Positions 25,590 to 34,873 are shown, numbered from the stretch's first letter. The stretch is DNA of 64,000 nt from Desulforhopalus vacuolatus (GCF_016918505.1 NZ_JAFFPZ010000008.1:1-64000), one strand, 5' to 3'. A program made the numbers and translations. The notes: generated from the letters alone by a model not told the origin.

Positions 25590-27573
25590 TGTTCGTTTCG
25601 GGGACAAAGTCCTCTTCAAAGATCTCTCCATCCAGGTCTACCGCGGTAACCGTATTGGCCTCGTGGGGGTAAACGGCGCCGGAAAATCGACGCTGCTGAA
25701 AACCATGGCGGGGCTGGAACATACGGAAGACGGCGTGGTGAGCCAGTCCCGTCATTTTACCATCGGTTATCTCGCTCAGGAATCAGCGGAACTTTTCGCT
25801 GAGCACTCATTGAAAAAGGATGCGGAGAGTGCCTTTGCTCACCTGATTGATCTGCAGACGGAACTTGATGATATTCACGAAGAGATGGCGCGTGGCGGGG
25901 ATCCGCATTCCCCGGAATTTACGGAGATGGTTGAGCGCCAGGGAGAGATTATGTATCGCCTTGAAGGAAGCGATATTTACACCCTTGACGGTAAAATTGA
26001 GCGGGTCCTGCTCGGCCTTGGTTTCTCTCGTGAGGATATGGAAAAACCGGTCTGCTCTTTCTCCGGTGGCTGGCAAATGCGGCTCAAACTGGCGAAAATT
26101 CTCCTTGCAGAACCCTCGCTGCTGCTCCTCGATGAGCCGACTAACCACCTTGACCTTGTATCACTGACCTGGGTAGAAAAATTTCTCAAGAACTACAGCG
26201 GCTCCCTTGTGCTGATCTCCCATGACCGGATGTTTCTCGACAAGACCACTGAGATTACCTGGGAGCTGGGCTTCGGGAAAATTAACGTATATAAGGGCAA
26301 CTACAGCTGGTATCTCAATGAGCGGGAGGAACGTCGGGCAATTGAGCGCGGCGCATGGAATAATCAGCAGGCGAAGATCAAGCAGACGATGAAGTTTGTG
26401 GATCGCTTTCGTTCCAAAGCCACCAAAGCACGCCAGGTACAAAGCCGGGTGAAGCAACTGGAGAAGATGGAACGAGTGGAGCTTACGGAAGAAGAGAGCT
26501 CAATCCATTTTCATTTTCCACCAGCCCCGCCTTCTGGACGGGATGTCCTGATAGTGGAGGGGTTGAGTAAGAGTTTTGGCGGAAAAAAGGTCTTTTCCAA
26601 TGTCAATCTCCTCTTCAGCCGTGGTGATAAAATAGCTGTGGTCGGGGTGAACGGCGCCGGAAAATCAACGCTGCTGAAGATCCTTGCCGGTCAGATCAAG
26701 TCAGACAGCGGGGACCTTCGTTTCGGTGCCAATGTCCGTATGACCTATTTTGGACAGCATCAGGCGCAGGAACTCAGCCCGCAACTCACTGTCCTTGATA
26801 CCATGGCGCTTGCCGGGGAAGATCTTACCATCACCGCCCAGCGTTCACTTCTCGGTGCATTTCTTTTCAGGGGAGAAGCGGTGGAGAAAAAGGTCGCGGT
26901 TCTCTCTGGCGGAGAGAAAAGTCGTCTCGCTCTGGCGAAGATGATTGCCATTCCGGCCAACTGCATGCTGCTTGATGAACCTACCAACCACCTCGACATG
27001 AGTTCGCAGGATGTACTTCAAGAGGCGATGAATCAGTATGATGGCACCATCATCGTCGTCAGCCATAACCGCTATTTTCTTGATGGCTTTGTCAATAAGG
27101 TGCTTGAGGTGCGGGACGGTCACATTACGATGCATGAGGGAACTGTGGCGGAATACCTGCGCTGGAAGGAAGAGCAGGAGACTGCAGGAGCACAGGCGGA
27201 GAAGGATAAAGCCGGACAGAGCAGCAGCGGAGGAGACAAGTCTGCCGCTGGCAGTCGTAATGACCGCCGCGAGCAGAAGCGGGAAGAGGCGAAACAACGT
27301 CAGGAACGCAGTCGCCGTATCGGAAAATGGAGCAAACAGCTTGAAGAAGCTGAGGAAAAGGTTGAAAAGTTGGAAAAGGAGAAGGAGGAGCTCGAAATCC
27401 TCATGGCCGACCCGAAGCTTTACAATGATCAGAAAAAATGGAACGGGGTGAGCAGGCAGTATGATGAATGTAAACTCCGCCTCAACCGTAATTACAGTCG
27501 CTGGGAACAGGCACAGGGGGAAATTGATAACATCGATTCCGAACTCGGTCTGAAATTAAATCAGGCTGAATAG
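25567..27573 (+). CDS. ABC-F family ATPase
   Basis: The protein has 668 aa with two ABC domains and no membrane segment. Each has Walker A GVNGAGKSTLLK (near residues 37 and 360), a signature (FSGGWQMRLKLAKIL; LSGGEKSRLALAKM) and Walker B LLLDEPTNHLD. A charged linker (about 250-310) joins them, and a basic, coiled-coil C-terminal extension (about 590-660) resembles that of Uup/YfmR-type members. ABC-F proteins act on ribosomes or the translation cycle. The start ATG 25567 follows GAAAGGAAG and lies within the radical SAM gene. Assignment to a named subfamily needs a tree. Confidence 0.93.
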   Translation: MLSVNNLDVRFGDKVLFKDLSIQVYRGNRIGLVGVNGAGKSTLLKTMAGLEHTEDGVVSQSRHFTIGYLAQESAELFAEHSLKKDAESAFAHLIDLQTELDDIHEEMARGGDPHSPEFTEMVERQGEIMYRLEGSDIYTLDGKIERVLLGLGFSREDMEKPVCSFSGGWQMRLKLAKILLAEPSLLLLDEPTNHLDLVSLTWVEKFLKNYSGSLVLISHDRMFLDKTTEITWELGFGKINVYKGNYSWYLNEREERRAIERGAWNNQQAKIKQTMKFVDRFRSKATKARQVQSRVKQLEKMERVELTEEESSIHFHFPPAPPSGRDVLIVEGLSKSFGGKKVFSNVNLLFSRGDKIAVVGVNGAGKSTLLKILAGQIKSDSGDLRFGANVRMTYFGQHQAQELSPQLTVLDTMALAGEDLTITAQRSLLGAFLFRGEAVEKKVAVLSGGEKSRLALAKMIAIPANCMLLDEPTNHLDMSSQDVLQEAMNQYDGTIIVVSHNRYFLDGFVNKVLEVRDGHITMHEGTVAEYLRWKEEQETAGAQAEKDKAGQSSSGGDKSAAGSRNDRREQKREEAKQRQERSRRIGKWSKQLEEAEEKVEKLEKEKEELEILMADPKLYNDQKKWNGVSRQYDECKLRLNRNYSRWEQAQGEIDNIDSELGLKLNQAE

Positions 27574-27625
27574 ACCCTGTTCCCGCGCATCTTTTCCGTG
27601 TGGTATTGAAAAAAAAGGAAAAAAC

Positions 27626-28393
27626 ATGAAATTGTTTACCCGGCTTGCTCCTGTGGCTCTGGCCCTCTTTCTTGCAGTATCTGCCGGAGCTCAATGCCTC
27701 TCTCCGGAGGAAGTAACGAAGAGCCTTGGGCTTGGATCTCAGGAGGGCAGGGTCGTCACCAGTTTTCCGGTGAGGGATCTGAAGAATATGTGTGGTTATG
27801 TGGTGCAGAAAAGTGATGGGTACCAGATATTTTACAGCAACGGACAATACTTTATTTTCGGGCGATTGATCGATTTCAATCGCAGTGTGGAGGTTGGAGA
27901 GGCTTTTCTGAAGAGTATGCAGACCTTGCCTGAGGCTGAACGCGTTCACTTGAAAACGTTTGCTGATTATACCATTGGTCACGGTATAAACGAGGTCATC
28001 CTTCTCACGGATCCCGAATGCCCCTACTGTCATCAGCTGGAGAAAGCTGTCACCGGGCTGGAAAGTACGGTTACCTTCTACGTTATCCTCTACCCTCTTG
28101 ATCAGCACCCCGCCGGGCAGGGTGCAACCCGTCGACTGATGTGCAGGAAAAGTACATTGAATACCCTTGCCGACTATTCTGCCATGGCGGAAAAATTGAC
28201 TGCGGAACCCGGTATTATCGATGAACCCGGTTGTACTGTCTATGAAAAAAAGAGGGCTCCCATAGCTGAATTTTTCAAAAAAAATAACGTGCAGCCAGCT
28301 TTTCCCACCCTGATATTCAGTAATGGATATCACATCAGTGGAGCACTGCCGAGGGAGGTTTTCCTCAAAGCGATTGAGCAGAACAGCAAATGA
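27626..28393 (+). CDS. DsbC/DsbG-like periplasmic thiol protein
   Basis: The protein has 255 aa. A signal peptide (about 1-22, LAPVALALFLAVSAGA) leads to an N-terminal domain like the DsbC dimerisation region (residues 25-85), then a thioredoxin fold with C132-P-Y-C135 in LTDPECPYCHQLEKA, a cis-Pro region AFPTLIF near 229 and two further Cys. This fits disulfide isomerase or reductase proteins of the DsbC group. CPYC is a variant of the usual CGYC. A small cysteine-rich frame begins on its stop codon (ATGA). Confidence 0.88.
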   Translation: MKLFTRLAPVALALFLAVSAGAQCLSPEEVTKSLGLGSQEGRVVTSFPVRDLKNMCGYVVQKSDGYQIFYSNGQYFIFGRLIDFNRSVEVGEAFLKSMQTLPEAERVHLKTFADYTIGHGINEVILLTDPECPYCHQLEKAVTGLESTVTFYVILYPLDQHPAGQGATRRLMCRKSTLNTLADYSAMAEKLTAEPGIIDEPGCTVYEKKRAPIAEFFKKNNVQPAFPTLIFSNGYHISGALPREVFLKAIEQNSK

Positions 28394-28677
28394 ATTTGAC
28401 GGAGGCAGGTTTTCAGCAATACAGCTTCTGGAAATGTAAAACCTGCTCGGATTTATATTGCATGAGAAAGATGAAATCGTTAGGCTGGAAGGTGTGTTTT
28501 GATGCGGACTCTCCCTTTGGAGCGTTCTTCTGAAGAAAATGTTTTCAGCAAAAGGGATATCTTATTATGCCTTGTTATACAGGTAGACCGGAGTCGCTGA
28601 TTGCCGTTGATGTGGATGACTGTCTTCCAGGCACAGGTTTTACCGTAATGCTGGATAAAGGAATGGCTGCATGATGA
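28390..28677 (+). CDS. Cysteine-rich small frame crossing one TGA (possible selenoprotein or decayed gene)
   Basis: ATG 28390 overlaps the DsbC-like stop. The first 47 residues contain WKCKTCSDLYC and a further Cys (WKVCFDAD). TGA at 28531-28533 is followed in the same frame by R-K-C and 44 more residues (MPCYTGRPES, VDVDDCLPGTGF), ending at tandem stops 28675-28680. If read through, the product would have 95 residues with a Sec-x-x-Cys pair. I recognise no family. No convincing SECIS hairpin follows the TGA: CTGAA/TTCAG can pair around it, but the apical loop is not canonical. Alternatives are a true 47-residue protein or a pseudogene. A strong terminator follows. Confidence 0.35.
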
Positions 28678-28708
28678 GAGCCTTCACTTTGCACCTGAAG
28701 TAGAAAAA

Positions 28709-28741
28709 CGCCCTGAAAACATTGTTTTCAGGGCGTTTTTT
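28709..28741 (+). terminator. Rho-independent terminator
   Basis: A 12-bp perfect stem CGCCCTGAAAAC/GTTTTCAGGGCG with a 3-base loop is followed by six T residues; A residues on the left side would let it work in both directions. It closes the rnc-to-DsbC gene group. Confidence 0.9.
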
Positions 28742-28816
28742 GTTTGCGGCCATACTCCGTATTGATCCTGCGGAGCGCCCGATGTCGCATAACCCCGCTG
28801 TCCCCGAGGAGCAAAT

Positions 28817-29617
28817 ATGTTTACAGTAATCGGTGAGCGGATCAATACCACGCTCAAAAAGGTTCAAGCTGCTGTCGCGGAAAAGAATACAGACTATATT
28901 GTCGATGATGTTCATGCTCAGCAGGCAGCTGGAGCAACCTATATCGACGTCAATGCCGGAGCCCGCATCGGACATGAAGATGAGGATATGCGCTGGCTGC
29001 TGAAGGTAATTCAACCCGTTACGAAGCTTCCCCTGTGTCTTGACAGTGCTGATCCCGCTATTCTTGAGAAGGCTTTCGAGCTGGTGGAACAGGCGCCAAT
29101 GATCAACTCTATCAGCCTGGAGAAGGAGCGCTTTACACCAATGATGAAGTTTCTCAAGGGGAAGAAATGCCGCATTATTGCCCTCTGTATGGATGACAGC
29201 GGTATGCCGAAAACCGTGGACGAAATTGTTCAACGCGCCGCTCTTCTGGTGAAGGAGCTTGAGGGTGCAGGTTTCGAGCGGGATGACATCTTTATTGATC
29301 CGTTGATGCAGCCAATGAGTGTGGATGTCAAATTCGGCACCATGGCAATGAATGCAATCCAGCGGATTACGAATGAACTGGAGGGGGTACATACCACTGG
29401 TGGGCTCTCCAATATCAGCTACGGTTTGCCCCAGCGACGCTTTATCAACCGTACCTTCCTCTCCATGCTTATCACTTCCGGTTTTGATTCGGCGATTCTT
29501 GATCCCCTTGATAAGAATATCATGGCGACAGTGAAAACGGCAGAGATGCTGGTCGGCAATGATAAATTCTGCATGAATTATATTAAAGGAGTCCGGGAAG
29601 AAAAAATTGTTGCCTGA
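28817..29617 (+). CDS. Methyltetrahydrofolate-corrinoid methyltransferase
   Basis: The protein has 266 aa, a pterin-binding TIM barrel. It moves the methyl group of methyltetrahydrofolate to a corrinoid protein. Motifs: TVIGERINTT at the N-terminus, YIDVNAGAR near residue 49, LCLDSADP near 74, MINSIS near 94, FIDPLMQPM near 160 and GLSNISYGLP near 195. These match AcsE/MeTr of the Wood-Ljungdahl pathway and its relatives. No other pathway gene is adjacent, so the acceptor corrinoid protein is unknown. GAGGAG precedes the ATG. Confidence 0.9.
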   Translation: MFTVIGERINTTLKKVQAAVAEKNTDYIVDDVHAQQAAGATYIDVNAGARIGHEDEDMRWLLKVIQPVTKLPLCLDSADPAILEKAFELVEQAPMINSISLEKERFTPMMKFLKGKKCRIIALCMDDSGMPKTVDEIVQRAALLVKELEGAGFERDDIFIDPLMQPMSVDVKFGTMAMNAIQRITNELEGVHTTGGLSNISYGLPQRRFINRTFLSMLITSGFDSAILDPLDKNIMATVKTAEMLVGNDKFCMNYIKGVREEKIVA

Positions 29618-29689
29618 AAAAACTCCGGGAAAGTGCCATTTTCACTTTCTATGGGCGAATTGAAAGGCAGGGGGCTGAGAGACAGGAGT

Positions 29690-29752
29690 TTGTAACCACG
29701 AACGGATAAACAGGATGCAAAACGGGGCACAACTTAATAGGAATGGTATAAA
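29690..29752 (-). repeat. Partial copy C of the dispersed repeat
   Basis: This matches the right half of the 61661-61841 element (TTGTAACCACGAA, GGATAAACAGGATGCAAA, GGAATGGTAT). Only one terminal repeat is present; the rest of the element is missing. The 316-bp interval 29618-29933 contains this and the pyrimidine tract, no gene. Confidence 0.75.
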
Positions 29753-29815
29753 ATGATCTCATTATAGAAATGTCTGTTGTGCTGGAGACGCCCCAATTGG
29801 TCGTCTCTACGGAAA

Positions 29816-29878
29816 TCTTTTGCTTTTTCCCGTCTCCCGTCTCCTTTCTCCCGTTTCCCTTTTCCCATCCCCCTGCCT
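29816..29878 (-). repeat. Pyrimidine-rich tract (inverse of the 14.8-kb purine tract)
   Basis: The segment is almost entirely C/T (TTTTTCCCGTCTCCCGTCTC and on). Its complement shares GGGAGACGGGA and GGAAAAAGCAAAA with 14814-14862. The strand asymmetry and recurrence next to repeat fragments suggest it belongs to the same intergenic element family. Confidence 0.5.
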
Positions 29879-29933
29879 TTGAATCCACCAATACAAGGAG
29901 GAAATGGTATTACAGGGGTACCTTGAAGGCCTC

Positions 29934-31043
29934 CTATGCCTGCATTCGCTGGTCCACCGTACCTTTCTTGAAAAAGAGGATAAAGAGCAGGATGCCGTAG
30001 CACACCACCGCCGCTACGGCGGCCGGCGGATAGAAATAGCCGAGCGGACAGAGCAGCAGCACTGTGACCCAGTGGAGGAGAATCACCCGGCTGGAGTGGA
30101 GCTGGATGGGAAAATCCTGAGAGCGGCTGATTACTGCGAGGCCGCTCAGGTTCCAGCCATAGAGCGCAGTAAAGGCGTGGAGGCGGATCAGCGGAATGGC
30201 GTAACGTGATTCGTAATATGGTGAAAATTCAAGAAAAATATACATGATCCCGGTGATTGAAGTGATAATCAGAAAGAAGATGCCGGAGAGAAGAAAAGCC
30301 TTCTGCTGCAGTCGGGTCCCCTCCCTCCAGAAGAGATAGAGAATCAGGGAGACGGAGAAGAAGAGAAAGAGGGAGATGAAAACCTGTGGGAGAAACCAGC
30401 CGCAGAGCATAAAGAGAAAAAAGATGATGACTCCGAGATTGATTGCCCAGAAGGAGAACTCTTTGAAAAGTGGGGCTGGCCCGGGCAGATGGTTTTTCAT
30501 TATTGAGAAGATCACCGACAGGCTGATCAGCGAGACGGGAAAGGAATAGCCGAGGAAGAAGGTATTCAGTGTCAGCATGCGCAGGTCAAGCCAGTGGGTG
30601 AATTCACTGTTGAGAATGGCAAAACTGGAGAGGATCAGTCCGAGGCTGAGGCATAGCAGGGAGGCCTGGTGAAACTTGCGGGTAATGGGCTCTGTCATGG
30701 TAAAGAGTGCTTTCGGCAGGATGGAACCGAAAGAATCGATACGGATGGATTCTACAATCAGTGCAAGCAACGGGGGAAGGAACAGGGCAAGCGTGTAGCA
30801 CTTGAAAAAAGCAGCTGCAGCAAAAACGATGGAGAGAAGGAAAAAGGCACGCACCCGCATGCTTACGGTGTTCTTGCCCTCAGTGTAATAGAGGATAATG
30901 GAGCCGCCACTGACAAGGTTGAAGAGAAAAATATGCAGCCTTTCAAAGTTTATTTTTGCTGGATCTGCAAGATGATGAAAGAAGCCGAAGGCAAGGGCCA
31001 TTGTCATGACGACCCAGAGGGTTATTTTAAATGGGGTGCTCAT
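29934..31043 (-). CDS. Polytopic membrane protein, uncharacterised
   Basis: The protein has 369 aa with about ten hydrophobic helices spread over the whole length (for example WVVMTMALAFGFFHHLAD, LLCLSLGLILSSFAI, VFISLFLFFSVSLILYLF). Histidines placed near helix ends (FHHLAD, RLHIFLFN, RLHAFTALYGWNLSG) are the type seen in heme- or quinone-interacting membrane proteins such as NnrS or oxidase subunit I, but I cannot assign a family. The start is 26 bases after the TIGR01777 gene, so the two are probably cotranscribed downstream of ppk1. Confidence 0.75.
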   Translation of the reverse strand: MSTPFKITLWVVMTMALAFGFFHHLADPAKINFERLHIFLFNLVSGGSIILYYTEGKNTVSMRVRAFFLLSIVFAAAAFFKCYTLALFLPPLLALIVESIRIDSFGSILPKALFTMTEPITRKFHQASLLCLSLGLILSSFAILNSEFTHWLDLRMLTLNTFFLGYSFPVSLISLSVIFSIMKNHLPGPAPLFKEFSFWAINLGVIIFFLFMLCGWFLPQVFISLFLFFSVSLILYLFWREGTRLQQKAFLLSGIFFLIITSITGIMYIFLEFSPYYESRYAIPLIRLHAFTALYGWNLSGLAVISRSQDFPIQLHSSRVILLHWVTVLLLCPLGYFYPPAAVAAVVCYGILLFILFFKKGTVDQRMQA

Positions 31044-31069
31044 GTTACTCTAAGGAAAAGGTTCAGGAG

Positions 31070-32464
31070 TTATTTCCAGCGGCCGTACATCGCCCGAAGG
31101 GCTGATTCCAGCTCAGGGTGACGAAAGGTAAAACCGGATTCGACAAGTTTCTCGCAGGAGACCCGACATCCCGAAAGCAGCATCTCGTCTGCCAGTTCCC
31201 CGAAGGTCATCCTGAGAAGAGGTGCAGGGAGCGGAAAGAGCAGGGGGCGGCCTGTAACACGGGCGAAGGTGCGCAGAAATTCGCGGTTGCTGACCGGCTT
31301 TGGGGCAACCACGTTAACCGGTCCGCTGAGCCCTGGACAGGTGAGAGCGTGGAGCAGGGAAGCAGCCATGTCATCTATACTCACCCAGCTGAGTATCTGA
31401 TCTCCTTTACCGAGTGCGCGAATGCATCCGCAGAAACTGGCATCAGCAATTCTCTGCAGTGCGCCACCCTTTGGGGTGAGACCAACGCCGAAACGCATCA
31501 TTACGGTGCGCATCCCCGCCGCTTCAGCAGCCAGGGCCTCCTTTTCCCAGTCGTGGCAGACGCGGGAGATGAAATCTGCACCAAAGGGATGCGTTTCATC
31601 TGCAGAGATGGCTCCGCAATTACCATAGCAGCCGGTGGCGGAGGCGGAGATGAAAACCGGCGGGCGCTGCTGGAGACAACCCAGGCGTTCCACCAGCAGG
31701 CGTGTCCCGCGTACGCGGCTTTCGAGTACCCGTCGCTTCTTCTTCTCTGTCCAGCGGTGCAGGCCAATATATTCTCCGGCGAGATGAATTACGCCATCGA
31801 AGAGTGGTGCACCGCTCAAATCAAGGTCGTTATTGTCAATATCCCAGCGAATTTCTCGTCGTGCCGGATTTGCCCTGTGCCGTACCAGCCGCCACACCTC
31901 ATGACCTCCGGTGGTGAGCAGAGGTAACAGTTCCCTGCCCAGTACGCCACCAGCGCCACTGATGAGAATACGCAGCGGGCGGCCACTGCAACGCTGGTGC
32001 AGTAGAATATCGTTGCGCAGCTGCTCCTCGCGGTGACGGAACATGCGATCCAGACTGTGCTGTATGGTCCGGCGCAGAGGTCCGATCATGATTCGTTGCA
32101 GGGGCAGCCGATATTCAACCCGATCTTCAAGGCGACAGCCGTCGCCACTCTCTGAAAAGAAATGCTGGTGAGACCAGCTGCTAAAGGGGCCGCGCTGCTG
32201 GATGTCGTGAAAACTGTGGCCGGGGTTGTTTTCAAGGTGCAGGGCGTGGAATTCCAGGGGAAAAAGCTTGAAGGGACCGGAGTGAAAGCGCAGATGCACT
32301 CTCGCTCCGGCCTCTACGCCGCCGCTCTTCTCCAGCACCTCTACTTTTTCCCATGGCGGGAGCAGGCGTTCCAGTGCGCCCTCTCTGCTGTGCCAGTCGT
32401 AGAGTTCCTGTGCAGAGCAGGGATATTCGGAAGTATGGGTGAAGAGCAGCGGTGGATGAGTCAT
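31070..32464 (-). CDS. TIGR01777-type epimerase with N-terminal SRPBCC domain
   Basis: The protein has 464 aa. Residues 1-155 are a START/SRPBCC-like cyclase domain (FTHTSEYPCSAQELYDWHSR, LEDRVEYRLPLQ). From about 165 an extended SDR (NAD(P)-binding) domain begins with LRILISGAGGVLGRELLPLL; further landmarks are GVIHLAGEYI, SASATGCYGN and MRFGVGLTPKGGAL. This fused architecture is common for YfcH/TIGR01777 proteins. The substrate is unknown. It lies 15 bases downstream of ppk1 on the same strand. Confidence 0.88.
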   Translation of the reverse strand: MTHPPLLFTHTSEYPCSAQELYDWHSREGALERLLPPWEKVEVLEKSGGVEAGARVHLRFHSGPFKLFPLEFHALHLENNPGHSFHDIQQRGPFSSWSHQHFFSESGDGCRLEDRVEYRLPLQRIMIGPLRRTIQHSLDRMFRHREEQLRNDILLHQRCSGRPLRILISGAGGVLGRELLPLLTTGGHEVWRLVRHRANPARREIRWDIDNNDLDLSGAPLFDGVIHLAGEYIGLHRWTEKKKRRVLESRVRGTRLLVERLGCLQQRPPVFISASATGCYGNCGAISADETHPFGADFISRVCHDWEKEALAAEAAGMRTVMMRFGVGLTPKGGALQRIADASFCGCIRALGKGDQILSWVSIDDMAASLLHALTCPGLSGPVNVVAPKPVSNREFLRTFARVTGRPLLFPLPAPLLRMTFGELADEMLLSGCRVSCEKLVESGFTFRHPELESALRAMYGRWK

Positions 32465-32479
32465 AGGAATCCCTGAAGG

Positions 32480-34651
32480 TTATTTGATTTTCCGTCTCGG
32501 TATTTTTCTCAATTTTTTTTCAGCGAGGGCTTTCCGCCCAACTTCGTAACGTTTCTCCGCCTGCTCAATAAACAGCGTATGGATAGAGACCTCTCCATCG
32601 GGTTTATTGCTGTGAAGCTGTTTACAGGTCCCGTCCGACTGCATCTCCCAGACATTGCGGGTATTGCTCAACTGGATATCAATAATATTACGCAGTTTCT
32701 CCTTATTGGCAGGAGTTTCAATGGGAACACAGACCTCCACCCGACTCTCCAGATTCCGCTTCATCAGGTCGGCACTGCCAATAAAATATTCCTCATCGCC
32801 GTTGTTCTTAAAGTAGTAGATACGCGAATGTTCAAGAAACTGGCCGACAATAGAAACAACCCGAATATGTTCAGACAAGCCCTTTATTCCGGGGCGCAGG
32901 CGACAGGTGTCGCGGCAGATGATGTCTACATGCACTCCTGCCTGTGATGCGTGGTAAAGGGCGGCAACTATATCTGCATCTTCCAAAGCGTTGGTCTTCA
33001 GCTGAATGAGTGCTTCCGCTCCCTGTTTGTGATGCTCAATCTCCCTCTCAATTTTCTCCAGCAACGCTTTTTTCAGCAGTTTTGGTGAGGGCAGAATTTT
33101 CTGATACTGCCGCATCGGCGTATAGCCGCTGGTGAGGTAGTTGAAGAGTTCGGTGAGGTCCTGCCCTATCTCCGGACGGCAGGTGAGCAGGCCGATGTCG
33201 CAGTAGCCGCGGGCAGTGCCGGAGTGATAGTTCCCGGTGCCGATGTGGGCATAGCGCTTGAGCCCATCGTAATCCTTGCGCAGTACAAAGATCAGCTTCG
33301 AGTGCGTTTTCAGGCCGAGAACACCGTATGTGACATGGATTCCCGCCTCCTCCATGAAATTGGCCCAGCGGATGTTGGCCGATTCGTCAAAGCGTGCCAT
33401 CAACTCCACAACTACCGCCACCTGTTTGCCGTTCTGGGCGGCATCAATGAGGTATTTAATGATGTTGGAGTGCTTGGCAGTGCGGTAGAGAGTCATTTTT
33501 ATTCCGAGGACCTTGGGGTCAGTACTGGCTTCCTCCAGAAAACGCTCCACAGAGGAGTTGAACGACTCATAGGGATGCTGCAGCAGTACATCTCCATGAC
33601 GGCGAAGGGTGTGGAAAATGTTTGGATCATCGCCAAGCAGCTCCGGGTTATCCACCGGATGATGGGGCGGAAAGTGGAGCGCGGGATTATCAATGAGGGC
33701 AATCTGCATCAGGGCGCTCATGCCGAGGATTCCCTCAATCTCATAGACATCCTCTTCTTCATCGATATCAAGCTCGGCAGCAAGTTTCCCCTTGTGCAGG
33801 GGAAGAATCCCCTTGTCGACCTCAAGGCGCACCGTCTCAGCAAATTTACGGTCCCGAAGAGAGGATTCAATCATCGACAGCAGGTCATTGGCCTGTTCTT
33901 CGTGGCGCTCGGTGATGGCGTTACGCGTGACCCGAAATGCTTCAATGGTCTCGATAACGACGCCAGGCAGAAGGTGCTCAATATTGTTGGCCACCAGGTC
34001 TTCAAGAAGAATATAGGTCTGGCCGCGCCCCACCTGGATAAAACGTGGCAGGTCTGCACTGGTGGGAATCTTGATACGATTGAGATGGCTTTGATCTCCC
34101 CCGGGGGCACGCACCGACACCAGCAGATTAATGGAGAGATTGGAGACAAAGGGAAAAGGGTGCGCCGGATCCATCCCCTGGGGGGTAAGCAGGGGATAAA
34201 TCTCCTGCAGGAAAAGGTCATCAATGGCGTCCCGGTGAGCCTTGCTCAGTTCGCTGTAGTGCGTGATGACAATCCGCTTGCCCGCGAGCAGTTTAATGAG
34301 TTTTTTTTCCAGGGTGAGTTTTTGTATCTGAATATCGCCCACGACTTCGCGACAGGCATCAATCTGCTCCTGAGGCAGTCGTCCATCCACCGAGAGGTTG
34401 GTGACGTTGGCCCCGACCTGCTGTTTCAGCCCACCGATACGCTTCATGAAAAACTCATCAATATTGGAACCAACTACAGCAAGTAAGAAAACTCTCTCCA
34501 GAAGGGGATTACGCTCGTCTCTGACTTCCTGGAGGACACGTTTGTTAAATTCAAGCCAGGTCAACTCCCGGTTGAGATACCATTCGGGGGAACTGAGGTC
34601 GAATTTTTTGACGGGTTTTCCGGTAACAGCTGGTTCAGGTTTTGTTTCCAT
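32480..34651 (-). CDS. ppk1: Polyphosphate kinase 1
   Basis: The protein has 723 aa. It polymerises the ATP gamma-phosphate into polyphosphate through a phosphohistidine. The N-terminal part has LTWLEFNKRVLQEV near residue 33; the catalytic PLD-like domains carry MTLYRTAKHSNI, the phosphorylated-histidine segment YAHIGTGNYHSGTARGY near 465 and EHSRIYYFKNNGDEEYFIGS near 620. All match PPK1. The divergent neighbour across 222 bases is an RHH-CHAD-ParA operon; CHAD domains bind polyphosphate, so the pairing is probably functional. Confidence 0.97.
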   Translation of the reverse strand: METKPEPAVTGKPVKKFDLSSPEWYLNRELTWLEFNKRVLQEVRDERNPLLERVFLLAVVGSNIDEFFMKRIGGLKQQVGANVTNLSVDGRLPQEQIDACREVVGDIQIQKLTLEKKLIKLLAGKRIVITHYSELSKAHRDAIDDLFLQEIYPLLTPQGMDPAHPFPFVSNLSINLLVSVRAPGGDQSHLNRIKIPTSADLPRFIQVGRGQTYILLEDLVANNIEHLLPGVVIETIEAFRVTRNAITERHEEQANDLLSMIESSLRDRKFAETVRLEVDKGILPLHKGKLAAELDIDEEEDVYEIEGILGMSALMQIALIDNPALHFPPHHPVDNPELLGDDPNIFHTLRRHGDVLLQHPYESFNSSVERFLEEASTDPKVLGIKMTLYRTAKHSNIIKYLIDAAQNGKQVAVVVELMARFDESANIRWANFMEEAGIHVTYGVLGLKTHSKLIFVLRKDYDGLKRYAHIGTGNYHSGTARGYCDIGLLTCRPEIGQDLTELFNYLTSGYTPMRQYQKILPSPKLLKKALLEKIEREIEHHKQGAEALIQLKTNALEDADIVAALYHASQAGVHVDIICRDTCRLRPGIKGLSEHIRVVSIVGQFLEHSRIYYFKNNGDEEYFIGSADLMKRNLESRVEVCVPIETPANKEKLRNIIDIQLSNTRNVWEMQSDGTCKQLHSNKPDGEVSIHTLFIEQAEKRYEVGRKALAEKKLRKIPRRKIK

Positions 34652-34800
34652 ACGAACTCCTGCGTTGGATCATTTTTTCGGGATTCAGCTTTCACATAAT
34701 CGATTTGCGTACAAATCTTACTCATTCTGCCATGTACTTATAATATACTCTGCATTGTTTAAATTATGTTAAAAGTTATGAGAAAGACAGTGGGCATATC

Positions 34801-34860
34801 TTGCCCTGTTGAAGAGGGAATGATACTGTAACGCCATGAACGCATAACCACCTGTTACAG
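34801..34860 (+). promoter_or_regulatory. Promoter with overlapping inverted repeat before the RHH-CHAD-ParA operon
   Basis: TTGCCC (34801-34806), a 17-base spacer and TACTGT (34824-34829) form a fair promoter. The inverted repeat CTGTAAC (34826-34832) and GTTACAG (34854-34860) overlaps the -10 box and ends 13 bases before the RHH start. Ribbon-helix-helix proteins often bind such sites and repress their own operon; that link is inference. The rest of 34652-34873 holds the ppk1 leader and no other gene. Confidence 0.45.
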
Positions 34861-34873
34861 AGAAAAGGCCGTT

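Noticed and set aside
28531-28580. Bacterial SECIS hairpin after the TGA
   Set aside because: Only a short CTGAA/TTCAG pairing around the TGA; apical loop and spacing do not fit known elements, so selenocysteine is left as a hypothesis.
33224-34486. Long plus-strand frame opposite ppk1 (420 codons)
   Set aside because: Shadow of the ppk1 coding strand; ppk1 is certain and full length.
34652-34800. Pho-box-like repeats upstream of ppk1
   Set aside because: Only loose matches to the CTGTCAT repeat pattern; not enough to call phosphate control.
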